From the NCBI GenBank assembly GCA_963924555.1, contig OZ004586.1:5042501-5106500 (forward strand): a DNA stretch of 64,000 nucleotides, written 5' to 3'. A program made the translations under genes and the position numbers. The DNA comes from Crambe crambe. Taxonomy: Eukaryota > Porifera > Demospongiae > Poecilosclerida > Crambeidae. The number at the start of each line of letters is the position of its first letter. The stretch's first letter is position 1. Shown in pieces: positions 12,453-24,700 of the stretch. Below the pieces are notes generated by a model. That model was given only the letters and a program-made list of their open reading frames with translations. It made no database searches and was not told the DNA's origin.

Positions 12453-13032
12453 TAGTCTCGCGGGCCGACCCTTTATCAACCCAAGGGAAGGATGAGCATT
12501 TCGTTCTGCACACTCAGCAAAATAGAAAGTGCTAATGATTTGCGTGCGTCACACTGCGTCACATTATTGCGCGCATGGAATAGTGCTATATGCTGTATGC
12601 AGCTTCTCTTCCACTTTCTGAGCTTGATCAGGCCCCGATGCCATGGATTTCAGCTAGCACTCACAGCTCGAGCACAAGCACGATCTCTGCTGGGCTTTCC
12701 AAAGGCACAGTAGCTGCTGTGTAGTCTCACAGCCGACCCTTCAGCGGCACAACTAGCTAGCTCCATGCAACTTCTTAAGTTATGACTTAGTAACTAGAGC
12801 CAGCAGCTGCTCTCTCCGGCAGCTCGTTCTCGATCGATCGCTGGTTTATGTCCGAATGACTAAACTTACACGCTAATTTATTCTTAACATTATTCATAGC
12901 TTTGAGGTTATTTTACACTGAATTAATTATCGGTCCAAGAAATTCCTGGACCAGTAGAACAAAACGCTCATGCGAGTTTGACCAGACCCTTTCCCTTCCC
13001 TTGGGTTGGTAAAGAGTCGGCCCGCGAGACTA
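12453..13032. mobile_element. Mutator-like foldback B, 9-bp target duplication
   Basis: A 580-bp element starting TAGTCTCGCGGGCCGACCC and ending with the inverse GTCGGCCCGCGAGACTA. It is flanked by a perfect GTCATGATG (12444-12452 and 13033-13041). Its left target duplication overlaps the right one of element A by eight bases, so one inserted into the duplicated site of the other. No transposase is present. Confidence 0.75.
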
Positions 13033-13198
13033 GTCATGATGTAGCCTCGAACCCAGCCTCTTTTTTCCTTTTTTTATAGTGATAATGTGCAATACATACA
13101 GTAGTGATGTGATAGCCAAGGAGGCTAGATTTGCATGTTGTAGCTACAACTAGTTAGTGATCACAAAAATTAATGCAGAGTTGCTAATTATATCATCA

Positions 13199-13245
13199 AA
13201 ATTGTCCAGTCGCGATCGCGTAGCCACCCGACCGGAAGTGACATT
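13199..13245 (-). repeat. Inverted copy of the 15814 promoter-like block
   Basis: On the minus strand this reads GTCACTTCCGGTC followed by GGTGGCTACGCGA, as at 15816-15857 on the plus strand, but without the spacer. It includes an ETS-type CCGGAAGTG core. Confidence 0.5.
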
Positions 13246-13881
13246 GAAATAATACATTTCCTTTTTCAAAGCAATTTTTAATTCCGCGAATTTATCAATA
13301 ATGTTAGCTACTGAAAAATTATACACAGGCCGCAAAAAAACTGTTAGCTACAAGAGCAGCTACAAAAATAACAAGGAAGAAGTGTTCTATCCCATCGTTC
13401 TTGAAATGTTCATTCGTTTCCTTGTACGAAGTAATTAACCACGTTGTAAAGTAAGCAGGTAGGTCTGTAGACTTTTGGCACAAATCATTCCGCAAGCAAG
13501 ACAGTATTAGTCACCCCCCTCACTAAGTAGCTTAATGATAGATGCACCAAATATCCAAAAACTGTAACTGCAAAAGTATTATACAAGTAGTTATGCGTGC
13601 TTCATTTATTGAATAATAATAGAATATTAAAACCAAAATTAGTCATGTCCAAAGTTCATCCTTGCCACCCTCAACATCCTGATGGTCCATGTTCTCTTTG
13701 TAAACAAGAGTGAAACTATTACTCCCATCCATCTTCATGGAATTATAGAGAAACTCCTTCAGTTAGAGAGGCAAGTTGTATCTGTAAGTTATATGAAAGG
13801 AATATAAAAGAAATGTATATCACTGCATCATTCCAGTGCACCACGATGTAGACAATATATTATGGGCCCAAGCAGGCACTA

Positions 13882-14100
13882 CAAGGGCTTATCGAGTCGC
13901 GAAGCGACGAGAGGGCATGCAACTTCCAATGCTCTGTATATAGACGGTGTAATGTAAAATATTACTATAAATAGCTTAGGTTCCGTCTGCATATGTCCGG
14001 ATACTGCAGTAAACTGTGGTTAAATATAGTAACAATTTACATTTTGCCGTCTATACTAGTTGCATGCCCTCTCGCCACTTTGCGGCTCGATACGCCCTTG
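13882..14100. mobile_element. Foldback element with CAAGGGC ends
   Basis: The ends CAAGGGCTTATCGAGTCGCG and the inverse of CAAGGGCGTATCGAGCCGCA match over about 43 bp, and the inner flanks stay complementary with gaps. No clear target duplication was found. CAAGGG ends suggest a hAT-like element, but this is unproven. Confidence 0.55.
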
Positions 14101-14576
14101 CCGGTACCCAGATCCCCAAACCACTAGCTTCATTTCTCTACTCATGGTGACATTGAAACATCAAGAGACGATACTAGGACAATACATGCACTAACTGTTA
14201 TAACACTCACCTTTCAATCATAAACCATAAGCCATGATCACAATCTTGATGATTTACTTCAACAAGTGAACTCTGTGGGGGCAGAAAGGGAGATAGATAA
14301 TAGTATGTGAAAGAAGAGGCAGGGGTTCACCCTTGGGATTTCAGTAAATTAACTAAATGACATAGTTACAGCAAGCCTTCTATTCCATTTATAGTACTAT
14401 GCTTAGTTAGATGAGCATGGCTGAGTCCCCCAAGGCTAAGAGACATTACAAAGAATAGATAGATCAAATTTCCGGGAATAGGTACCAGCTCTGAAGGTCC
14501 TTAGAGCACATATTGATAGGTGATGTAATGTCCATTGACAATACATACAATACATAGTCATTGTTAATATCATACA

Positions 14577-14660
14577 GTCCATCCAAAAGGTGAGGTCAGG
14601 CAAAAGTGGGCATGGTTAGGCCAAAAATTTTCCACACACAAGTGTGCAGATATGCTGCCC
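14577..14660. repeat. Dispersed repeat, GGCAAAAGTGGGCATGGT
   Basis: Related copies at 3533-3600, 30590-30650 and 34255-34325 share AAAGGGTGTGGTTAGGC, AAAGTGGGCATGGTCAGG and AATTTTTCCGC. A possible short-interspersed or element-end family; boundaries not resolved. Confidence 0.55.
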
Positions 14661-15813
14661 CCTCCCCCATATTTCTCAACCTTCATCCCCCGGTATAATG
14701 AAACCCTGATAGGTACTAGAGATTCATGGTCTTTGAGATCGTCTTGTATCTTTTCAAGAATTATAAAAGACACCCCCATCCCCTTAGTGTTTTGGTTAGG
14801 CATGTGATGAGATCTGTGCCAATGATCTTACTGTATGACAGTCGAGGATAGAATTTATTTATTCATGTTTTAGTCAAAGTTTACCTTGATGCTCTACAAT
14901 GAAAATTTCTGCCTTTCAAACTTTTTTCAAAAGTAGAAAGTGTGAATAGTTTGATTTCTACCCTCAACTATCACATGTACAGAAATGCCAAAAAAAGGCA
15001 TTGAGCAAGCATCTCTTCTTATTTCTGACTCGCTTGCATCTTTTATTGCTTCTTTCATAAATAGATCATAAGTATTGGTAACTTAAATCACCCCTTAAAC
15101 CACATGCCTACAAATCCTTTGAGAGTCGGACATTCACCGAAAGACAAAAGGACAAAGAAAGAAAGTGAAATAGTGGGTGGTTTGCATTAGAGAGTACATC
15201 CCAGATAGAAATCTACTCATAGCTAAGCAATAAAAGGTATATGCAAGTGGAACCCAAGAACAGGTGTGCACCATATAGAATCCTTGTTGAATGACATGTA
15301 CAACAGAGATGCAAGTGTAAAAAAGCAGTGTTCTCCCCAGTATATCTTAAGAATAAGGGCCCACAATGCCTTCAAGTACATCTTCCCATTGATGTGGTCA
15401 ATAGAATGCTGATTAACCACAAATACGTGACGAAATGACTTCATTCGAACACTGATCACTTGGCACAAATCATTCCGCAACGTGCACTCAACCTTTTTTT
15501 GTCCAAATACTCTAGAATATACTCTGAACTTACCTTTCGTTGAATCTTGAAACTGCAAAATACTTCTGCTGAATGTTAGCGGCAAAAGTCGTAGCTCGAG
15601 GCAGCTTGCTAAATTGGTAAGGAGCAAGGTCAGCTGCCTGTTTCTCTTCGTGGCACTAGTCTTACATCGAAAAGTTGGTAAATCGGTAAAATACTTTCAT
15701 TTAGCAAAATAATTGTGTAAGAAACTTCTCATTCCATCACCGCTACACGCTGTTAAGAAACTATAAAACTGACCACCTCGGCCTTACAAAATTTGGCCAT
15801 TTGGGCCCATGAC

Positions 15814-15830
15814 GTCACTTCCGGTCTGCA
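15814..15830 (+). promoter_or_regulatory. CRE plus ETS motif pair
   Basis: TGACGTCACTTCCGG joins a palindromic CRE core (TGACGTCA) to an ETS core (ACTTCCGG). This pairing is common in animal TATA-less promoters. Possible transcripts lie either side: a plus-strand first exon at 15888 and, on the minus strand, an unsupported ORF with a donor near 15535. Confidence 0.4.
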
Positions 15831-15887
15831 ATAGAATTTGCACGGTGGCTACGCGACTGTGTCAATGAACTTCAATGCCAAGATGCT

Positions 15888-15928
15888 ATGAATGAGTCAT
15901 CAGAGTTACCAACACAAATTTTGCTCAG
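15888..15928 (+). CDS. Possible first coding exon
   Basis: ATG at 15888 opens 13 codons (MNESSELPTQILL, then AG) running into a consensus-like donor (CTCAG|GTATGG). It lies 60 bp downstream of the CRE/ETS motif pair. Upstream ATGs in other frames end quickly and weaken the case. I could not find a second exon, so this may be chance. Confidence 0.25.
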
Positions 15929-15999
15929 GTATGGCATTCTGATACTAGAGAGACACAGGAGCTGCAATGACAGAACATTTTTTAGGGTCAATGTTGCAG

Positions 16000-17200
16000 T
16001 TTATAAATGATATTGACACCATATAACCACCACCAACTAGTACTCTATCCCCTACTTTAAAAAAAAAACTTTACACATGCACGGCCATCCCTATACTGGT
16101 CTGTTTTATTTAGAATAATTTTTTTTCCTTCATCACCTTTTTTTGATGTAGCTAGCTAATGCAGATTAGAGATGAAAATATGGTGGATGTATCCAGAATA
16201 ATTAAGAGCCAGAGATACTTATTATTCTTATTATTATACTTCATAACTAGGATGCTCACTAGTGTGATCCTCCCTGAGTGATATTCTGTAGCTACATAAT
16301 TATGAGGTTTCATCATTATTGTACAAGCCAGATCTGGAAGGACAAATGCTGATGGAACAGTTTACAATACGTATTAATAGTCATTGAAAATAAAACCTTT
16401 ACTGGTGTTAGGCATGTACCACCTACCTTGAATGGAATAATTATAGCTATTAGTGTTGCAGCAATCGCTTAGCTAATTCATAACCAGATGCAGTGCCAAG
16501 GCTTTTAGCTATACATCAAGAGACCAACCTCAAGAGAGAAAGCTCATTTACTCTTTGACCAATCAATCATTACAACACCCCAGGCAAACTAAGAGCAACA
16601 GAGCATATTTCTATGTAGACTAGTGCAAAAAATATCTACCTTGCTGTAGGTTGAAAGGCAGCAGGTTGGAAAATGATGCACTATTTTTGAAGGTAAAGGA
16701 TTATAGTGCAGTCAATTCTGCATAAAAATTATAGCATTGATGGATGAACCATAAGTTGTTTGATGATGATGGATGGCATGGATGGCCCATTGGAATAGTA
16801 GCTACATAGGATTTTCTTTCATAGTGAATACATCTTTCCTATACTGTCAGTAACTCCTAACTTGTAGACAGAACACCTTCGAAGTATGAAGAACTACAGC
16901 GACTTCCAAAATCACCACTTTCAGTTCATTATCATAGAGTACTATTGTAGCTACTCTCTCATATTTGCATGGATTCCTGCTTCGATTTCTGGTGCAGGTA
17001 TGTTTTGTAGCAGTTCTACTAGTTCTGCATGCTCTTTGTATCCTTATTATGTACAATGCTTTATACAAAATTATGTGATGCCAATCTCAGATCTCCACAT
17101 TCCAATTTTCATTGTAATGTTGTTTTTTTAACCAGAATCATTCATACAATAATTCTACATTCATTCAATCACCAAACTTTCTGAGTCCAGTTTATAATAA
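16000..17200. other. No gene seen; dispersed repeat at 16755-16960
   Basis: The 16755-16960 part (GGATGGCATGGATGGCCCAT..., AACTCCTAACTTGTAGACAG) belongs to a family also seen at 36395-36540 and 52360-52720, linked to the GTAGGGATG foldbacks. An inverse end CCATCCCTATAC is at 16085. The rest is featureless. Confidence 0.5.
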
Positions 17201-17207
17201 TAGTAGT

Positions 17208-17411
17208 CTACATACATTCAATGGAGCCACCATGTCTTGTAGGGAAAGGTCCTGGAAAGTTCTCGGGAAATCCCCCTTTTCTGATCACAACTGCAATTGC
17301 CACCATACCAGAAGAGCCATACGTAGCAATAATATCATTTCCTGATTTTAGTGTGTGGGTGTTGCATAACAGGCATGTCATATAGTTACACACTTCCTGG
17401 CAACTGTACAT
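17208..17411 (-). pseudogene. Protein-like ORF of unknown origin
   Basis: A 67-codon minus-strand ORF whose composition is unusually protein-like for this window: a Cys cluster (CQEVCNYMTCLLC) followed by a Gly/Pro-rich segment (GGFPENFPGPFPTRHGG). It has no clear splice sites or homologue I recognise, and a solo LTR lies 60 bp away. It could be an exon or a transposon protein remnant; chance cannot be excluded. Confidence 0.25.
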
Positions 17412-17471
17412 ACATGTAGCTGCTGATACATTTCCTGTAGTTTGTTCAGAGTCAGTTCTTTCGGTAGGTAC

Positions 17472-17778
17472 TTGTCAGGATAACACCCCTGACATGCAAT
17501 CTCAACTGTGGATTAACACTGATGTCTGTGTTTAATTGTTACTTCTGTGTGTCATGTGAATTTATGTTGTGCTAATGTGTGGACTCTTTGATGTATGTCT
17601 AGAACTTTCTGTGTGTGTGGATTATTGGATTCTGGAAGTAGAGAGATAGCTAGCTGATCTAGGAGAGATCAGAGTAGTTCTGTTGTTTTTTGTAAGAGAT
17701 TTAACATTTACTATAATAATATTTTAAAAGCTGCATCTTCTCGCTACTTGTGGCGGTTTGTCGACGAGAGTTCCTGAC
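17472..17778. repeat. Solo LTR, about 307 bp
   Basis: It starts TGTCAGGATAACACCCC and ends GTTCCTGACA, bracketed by a perfect 5-bp direct repeat GTACT. The TG...CA termini and the layout match the LTR at 1253-1488. The first 22 bases can again form a hairpin, here TGTCAGG with CCTGACA. Confidence 0.7.
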
Positions 17779-17789
17779 AGTACTATAAA

Positions 17790-18600
17790 TTACCCGAGTA
17801 CATTGTAAGTCCCTCAGTGAGAATGCACCATTAAGACTCTAATTTAAGGACACTGCATTCCTCTTGTAGGTAAGAATGTAAAACTTGCATAGCAACTAAC
17901 AACAGCATTAACATTCACAAAATAATGTGCTTGCTAGCTACTATTATAATGCTATATGCTGCAGGGTAAGTATACCAAAGGGTAGGAAGAGAACTAGCAC
18001 CAACAGAAAGGGAGTGTGAACACTTTGTGCATACTGCCACATCTAAATATGAATGCTATGTAGGAGGTGTGAAAAAATTTTTAAAAATAGCATAGACAAA
18101 GAAGGATACAATCCAGCATGGAGGAGAGAGCCCAACTGCATAGTTGTAGGGTGTACCAACAAGTCTCCCATGATACACTTACAAATATCACCTCAGCAAA
18201 GGTATAGAGGAGATGCTTGAGTTTACAGAGAGCCAACAACATTAGTGACATGTCTGTATGAAATGAGAACACTATACCTGGATAATGTTTACAAGAAGTC
18301 CAGTAATTGCCGTTGTACTATAATTATCACTAGGAATGGAACAGCATTGTCCAGATTCAATAAGTTTACAAAAGCTGCTGTTACATGCATACGTACATGG
18401 AAGTGCCTATCCCCTCCTCAATGATTCTTAGCAAGAAAGCCATCACAATGAAGATGTAAACTATGAACCTGTATGAATGAAGTTCCCTGGATTTACATGC
18501 TTTCTGGAAAGCCAAATGCCATCGTGAAGCTGCGACTTGTAGCTAACTGTTCAACAATATTTCAATTAGCTATTGCATATGTACTGCACCTCAGCAAAGT
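17790..18600. other. No gene seen
   Basis: Only short ORFs. The receptor duplication begins at about 18600. No polyadenylation signal for the receptor gene was identified with confidence. Confidence 0.55.
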
Positions 18601-18761
18601 ACTGAAACTATAGTCTATATAAATGAACAGTGCTATATGAATCAAAATTAGCAAATAAAAAAAGGGATTAGCCAGCTAGGGCTATAGCTATTAATGTTGT
18701 CCATTAGCAGAAAATAAACTGAAGGGATGAGAAAGTGTGTACAGAGGATATTTTAGAGCAA

Positions 18762-21700
18762 TTATGCACTGGAGGAATTTGTCTTTACTGAAGAATCTTT
18801 ATTGGTAGAAGATACAGTGGTTGTTTTCCTGATTTTGCAGTTTATCTTATAGAGTTTTGGATCGATGGTAAAAATAATTATTACCACTGGCCAGAGAAGC
18901 AGGCTTATAAAGGCTGTACTCAATAGAGCACTCACAGTTCTATTCGTTTTTGCATCCAGAACCTGCAGGCAGTCAGTAGCAAATCCACTACTCTCACAGA
19001 TAACATACTGTATAATGCTGTTTTGGAATGGAATATTCAGGCTCAAATAGGTATTTGATGCCAGCCCCATTACTCCAAAGAATGCATAAAAGATGATGAT
19101 GACGGTAACCTTGAGTTCGGCTTTTCCTACTCTTGTAACACCTTCAGTTTTTTTGGCAAGCAGCTTCTTAAGCACAAACTCCTAAAAGGAGAAGTGGTGA
19201 TTACATTGGGAATAGCTAAGTACATGTAGCTAGTTAGTTAGTTAAAGGATAAAATTTGTAATGGTGGTGGCATACTAGTTAACAGATTAATTAAGGGTTG
19301 TGGCTATTGAAGTGTGAAATCAAACTCCAAAACTTGATATATATAATAGCAAGAATAATTTTATGTAACTTAAAGTTTCTGACTCATCATGCAGTATTTT
19401 TTTCCTGAAATCTAGTCTAAAATCTAGTCTAAGATCAACATACAATACATATTTTGTATTAAAATGGGAGTTCTCAGGTTGGAGACACTGCACTTAGTAT
19501 ATAGCAACTGTTATGGAAGTTAAAAATACCTGAAATATGGTCCAGAAGATGAATTCTAGCAGGATGGCTGTAGTAGCCAAAAGGATAGTGGCAGGAAGAG
19601 AGAATATGAAGAAAAAGTGTTTTCGATTGCGTCCAAATGCAGCCAGACTTGGATTATCAGTCAGTGCAGTAGTCAGCCCATCAATCAGTAAACATAAAGT
19701 GCCAGGTAGTGGTCCAAGCACAACCACTATGACACCTATAATGTGGGCATAACGCAGCTTTCCTGACCCTTTCATGGCCTTGTAGTTGAAAGGGAACTTC
19801 ACACCCCAGATGAGGAAGACAGCTTGCATAGTTCCCCACGCATCAAATTGCAGCACAAAATATGTAAATGCCAGCCCTGTGAGTATAGTCTCATGTTGTT
19901 AATAAATGTCAGACAGTTTTAAATTCTCAAACATGCTTTAACAAAATTAATTTTCATGAGTGTTGTAGCACTCTCTAGTAGTGATCTCTGTATCTCTTTA
20001 TTCTTGCTATAATACAGGCTCGACTAAGCTGCTTATATCCCAAAAGCAGTGCAGAAAACCACTCCAGAACAATTAACTGGCACCAGCTGCTGTCTAAATA
20101 AAATTAATTCACTTAAATAACTGCATAAATTATATATGTCGTCTTGTAGAGTTATGGTTATCATTTTCCAGTACTAAATTTGTAGGACTACCTAGAACTT
20201 CCAAATAAAGCCATCTTGAAAAATACAATGCACATACGTATACGCATACATCATGTGAGCATAATCGATTATGCATTTCAGCTTAGTTGAGCCTGTAGGG
20301 GGGCATTGCCCCTCAATCCCCTCCACAAACCCACCCCTGCAACCTATAACATGGTGATTTTACCTGCTATTATAGTAAAAGGTGATTCATTTCTCTTCTG
20401 TTGAAGGAAAAAGAGGTCTCGTTCTCCGCCACAATATAGACCAAAATTATCAAGAATCCCGATAAAAAGTATAGAACCTATGATGAAGTTATTTGTATAA
20501 TTAGTAACAGCATGGCTACGTCACTATAATTATGTAGCTATGGTGTTATGCATTCGTCTGCAGACAAAATCAGAGTACATGATTCTGACATAATTAGCTA
20601 GCTAATGGAACTAGGGAAATTTTCATTTGTTAATTTATTTTTGAACAGTTATTGGCGAGCGAAGCAAGCCACTCTCTGGTCTTGTCTACGGGAGCTCAAG
20701 ATATATATATACGTACATCAAAAAATTATCATTGCGCATGCGCTGAACCAATTGCTAAGCGACAACAAACTCATTTTAACAGATAAACAAAAATTAATCT
20801 TGTGAATTTGACGATTAGCTACTATAGTATGGAGCCACCAAAGGCTAAAAAGAGAAAAAAGGAGACAGAGAAAGAGATAAGAACTATGCTGGACGAAAGG
20901 CCTAGCATGTGCCCCTCCCACTGTCACACCCAATAATACATGTATACAAAAAAATAGTGTAAACTGCATGTATGTGCATGAGGACATAACTTCACATTAT
21001 CAACGTTGCTTCACTCGCCCAACAACGCTTTACGAGCAATTCCTAGTTATAGCTAGTTAGTACAGTCATACAATAATCACTCTATCCAGTCCAAGTGTAA
21101 TTGCCAAGTTACTATCTGCTGGAATTATAGACTAAGTAGTATCTGTAAGCTGTGGTTGGTAACATGATAGTAAAGCATGTGGTATACGAGATAATACGGT
21201 ACCATTCCTAGCCCCAAAAATAGGGAGGTGGGGAGATTGAATCCTTATTGTTGAGATTTTATGGCACATACTTAAACAGAGATGTAGCAATTATTATGCT
21301 AAAGTGCAGCAAGCAATAAAAACTGCTGAGTATGGAAACTTACTGAAAATCACTGAAGAGATACAGATATAGACATTAATAACTGAAGGAAAGACCAACC
21401 TGTATAATAACATTGAGTAATAATAACTTGCTACAAGTATAAATACCATCCCTAGAACTTGAGTATGTCTGATTATAATTAGCAGTATGTTGTACATATC
21501 ACTCACAGTGTCTTTCTCTGTACAGTGCAAGCCATTAGGAATAGAATCACACATGCAATAATTGAACCGCAAATGCCAATATTTTCGAAGACTATCTGAA
21601 CAACAGGTTTTCGCAGAAATTGTCCACAAGTTGCTTTGCAGGTGTTGGTTGCATTTTGTCCATTCCTATCTTCATCATCTAAGAAAAAACCTTGAGAACA

Positions 21701-24700
21701 CACAGGAATGGAGATAGTGGCATTAGCAAACCCTAAAAGATATAAAGTTACATGTGTATTTATAATGCATAATTATTTTTAAGGATAGTGATAAATTAAT
21801 GAAAAATACCAAAGATGCATAACCCATGTATGCATGTATGTGCAATAGCTATCCATTATGTGCAGTCAGGCAACTGGCCTATATCATAACCAGTCTATAA
21901 TTACTAGGGCAATGTGCAACATTAATTCTGACAGCGAGTGAGCATGTATTCCAATAGCTAGGCTGATGCTTCAACTGAGTAATGCAAGTGGCAGGCAGCT
22001 GCATACATAAAAAGCTGTAATGCTTACCATAGCACCTATGATCCACTTAGATAAGCCTAGCAGCCTACAATCCAAAAGGCTGTAGAAATCAATCAAACCA
22101 ATAATTGCTCATTACCATCAGTAGCCTAGGGCATTTTGGAGTATAGACCAGGGCAATGTGTAACATTAGATAGCAGTGAGCAAGAAGCAAGCTGATAGGC
22201 TCTTATTCATTTGTGCTTCAAATCTTAGTTTTGTAAAGTGGCTGGCATCTGCATGCATAGAAAACTGTAGTAGCTACTTACCATAGAGCACTTAGATAAG
22301 TTGCCTACACTCCACTTAGCTAGATAAGCCCCAGTGCCTACATCCACCATAGTGATGTGGAAATCAATCAAGCAATTATAATTCACATTATACACAGCAG
22401 GGCGCTACTATTGCATGACACATACCACATGCATACTTACACCTGGGGCATTTCAGAGTGTAGACCTAAATATATACAATTTCAATGAGTCATGACCTGC
22501 TTGCTTCACTCACCAAATATATATTTATTTAATGAGTCATGACCTGAGAGTCAACTTGCTCACTCCGCTTGCTTGCTGAACTATAGGGTAGCTATGTTCG
22601 TGTAACATATTCAATTGGCAAGGAAAGCAAAGCAGTGAAAACCAGACCAACCAGAGTGGTGGATACACCCCTGTACGGTACAGATGCTCATCATATTATA
22701 GCCAGTACTTGGCTGTAGTGCACTTCACCATGCCATGCACATGTCAGCTGTGGCTGTAAAGTTTGATATTAAAATAATAGACAAAACTTAATAGCTAAAC
22801 AAATTTTCAATCACCAGTGACTCTATATAACTACATACCTACAAAAGAGATAAGATCTGTAGTACTGCCTCATGTCAAATATTGCTCTCAATTGAAGTGA
22901 CGGTCAATACTGCCACCCTCAATTCTTTACATACACAAACTTATACTTTCAACTTCACAGTAATTTTGAAAAGCACTAAGAAAAAAGATTGAAACAAGTG
23001 AGCGGAGCATAAAAAATTTCAAAAGGTTAAGTAGGGATCAATAACCTAAAATCTAGCTGGGCTGTATAATGTACTGCAGTCTCGTATGAAAATAATCCCT
23101 ATACATTTACAACTGCCATAGCTAGCTATAGGCAGTGGATGTAAATGTAGTATTCTTTAGTGCTTCAACTCTTTAGAAGATTTTGCTGTTGAGTTTATGC
23201 ACTTAGATAAGCCTAAAGCCTCCACAATTACTACTATAGCAATGTGCAGCATTTGACAGTGAGCAAGTGAGCAATTAAAGTAGCTGATAAGCTCCAGTGC
23301 TTGATATTGCTGTCAGAGACAAGAGTCATGAAAGTGGTGGTTCCAACCAGGAAGATCCATATTATATAAATGCTTACCACAAGCACTTAGATAAGGGCCT
23401 TCAATCCACTTTGATAAGCAAGCCTACATCCACCTTCTTGAATCTTTTTGCTCGCACTATTTCGACATCATGGTTATGTGCTATGGCTGCATAATTGTTA
23501 GCAAGGGCTTAAAGTATAGCTATTATGGCTTGGTGTTGATGATAATGTTCATATGATAACTCAATTGATGCTTGCATTTAGCCACCTCGTGGAATAACCA
23601 CATACATGTGGGACTCTCACAAAACATTTCCGTTAGCTAGCTAGTTTTTGAGAACAGCTTTTGTTACTGTGTCTTCATTCCCTTCTATTTGATCTTTCCA
23701 ATATGGAGTTTTTTTAGCCAGGCTGCTAACTCTCGAGACTGAAGAGTTTCATTTAAATGTAGACCCCAGTATGGTAAGATTTGACTGAAATTATGTTCCT
23801 GCAAATTAAAGGTAGCTACTTTGAAAACTGATGTACAGATATCATCCAGCATGCTTTGAATGTTTGAGGAAAATATTCAATAATGCTATACCCACTATGG
23901 TGCATGGAAAAATTTTTGTTGATGCCAACTTCAAAGGTGAACTCACACCTGATATAGCTGTATTTGTCAAGCACACCTCAAGGCAACTATAGACGTATGT
24001 TGTCCAATTCTGAGTCATAGTGTGGTCCAATGCCAACATCCAACCACCAAATGGAAAATGCATGTACCAGGGTTGCGATAGCACCACAAAGGATTTCGGC
24101 AGGATTTGAATACACCTGAAAATCTAAGATCAGCTTTAATGATCAAGTCACCTCTTGATCAGCCGATTTTACTCTGTTCAAAACACTACACTAATCTAGA
24201 TCACAAGCTAATAAGCCCACAAAGCTATGCCAAGCTGTGGTGCTAAGCCAAAGAGGAAAACAAATTTCACGCATAATGCCCCAGTTACTGATAGAGAGTT
24301 GTGATGAAAACAGGGCAAACAACCAGGATGACTACTTATTATGTTCTACATGCTACAAAATGCATCAAACCATCATCAAGTCAGAATACACTGATTTATC
24401 AAACCTCTAATAGGTACATCATTATAATTGAATTCTTGTAGGAATTTTGACTTTTTGAGAAACAGCTAGCTAGCTAAATCTGCAATCTCTATGTAGTTGT
24501 ATGCACACTTCTCAGGGATATTACATGAAGTATGTGTCAGGGAAATATTCGTTAAATACCGTAGGGCGGGTTAATTTCGTTAGGAAAAAATTCCGTTATA
24601 TCCAGAATCGTTATACTAATGAAAAAATTGAACGGATAAATCTTCGCACATGCACACTGAAGACGAAAATTTTCCCCGCCCAGTTTCTGTTGAAGTGCAA

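Noticed and set aside
15223..15627. 134-codon minus-strand ORF
   Set aside because: No ATG in a good context, no recognisable domain, and a strong donor near 15535 cuts through it. It could be a non-coding transcript at best.
18900..19752. Plus-strand ORFs at 18865-19050 and 19537-19752, repeated at 50924 and 51586
   Set aside because: Antisense shadows of the receptor exons; conserved only because the exons are.
23842..24109. Possible extra receptor exon with AG and GT borders
   Set aside because: Inserting it breaks the phase between exons 2 and 3, and no equivalent exon is seen in copy 2.
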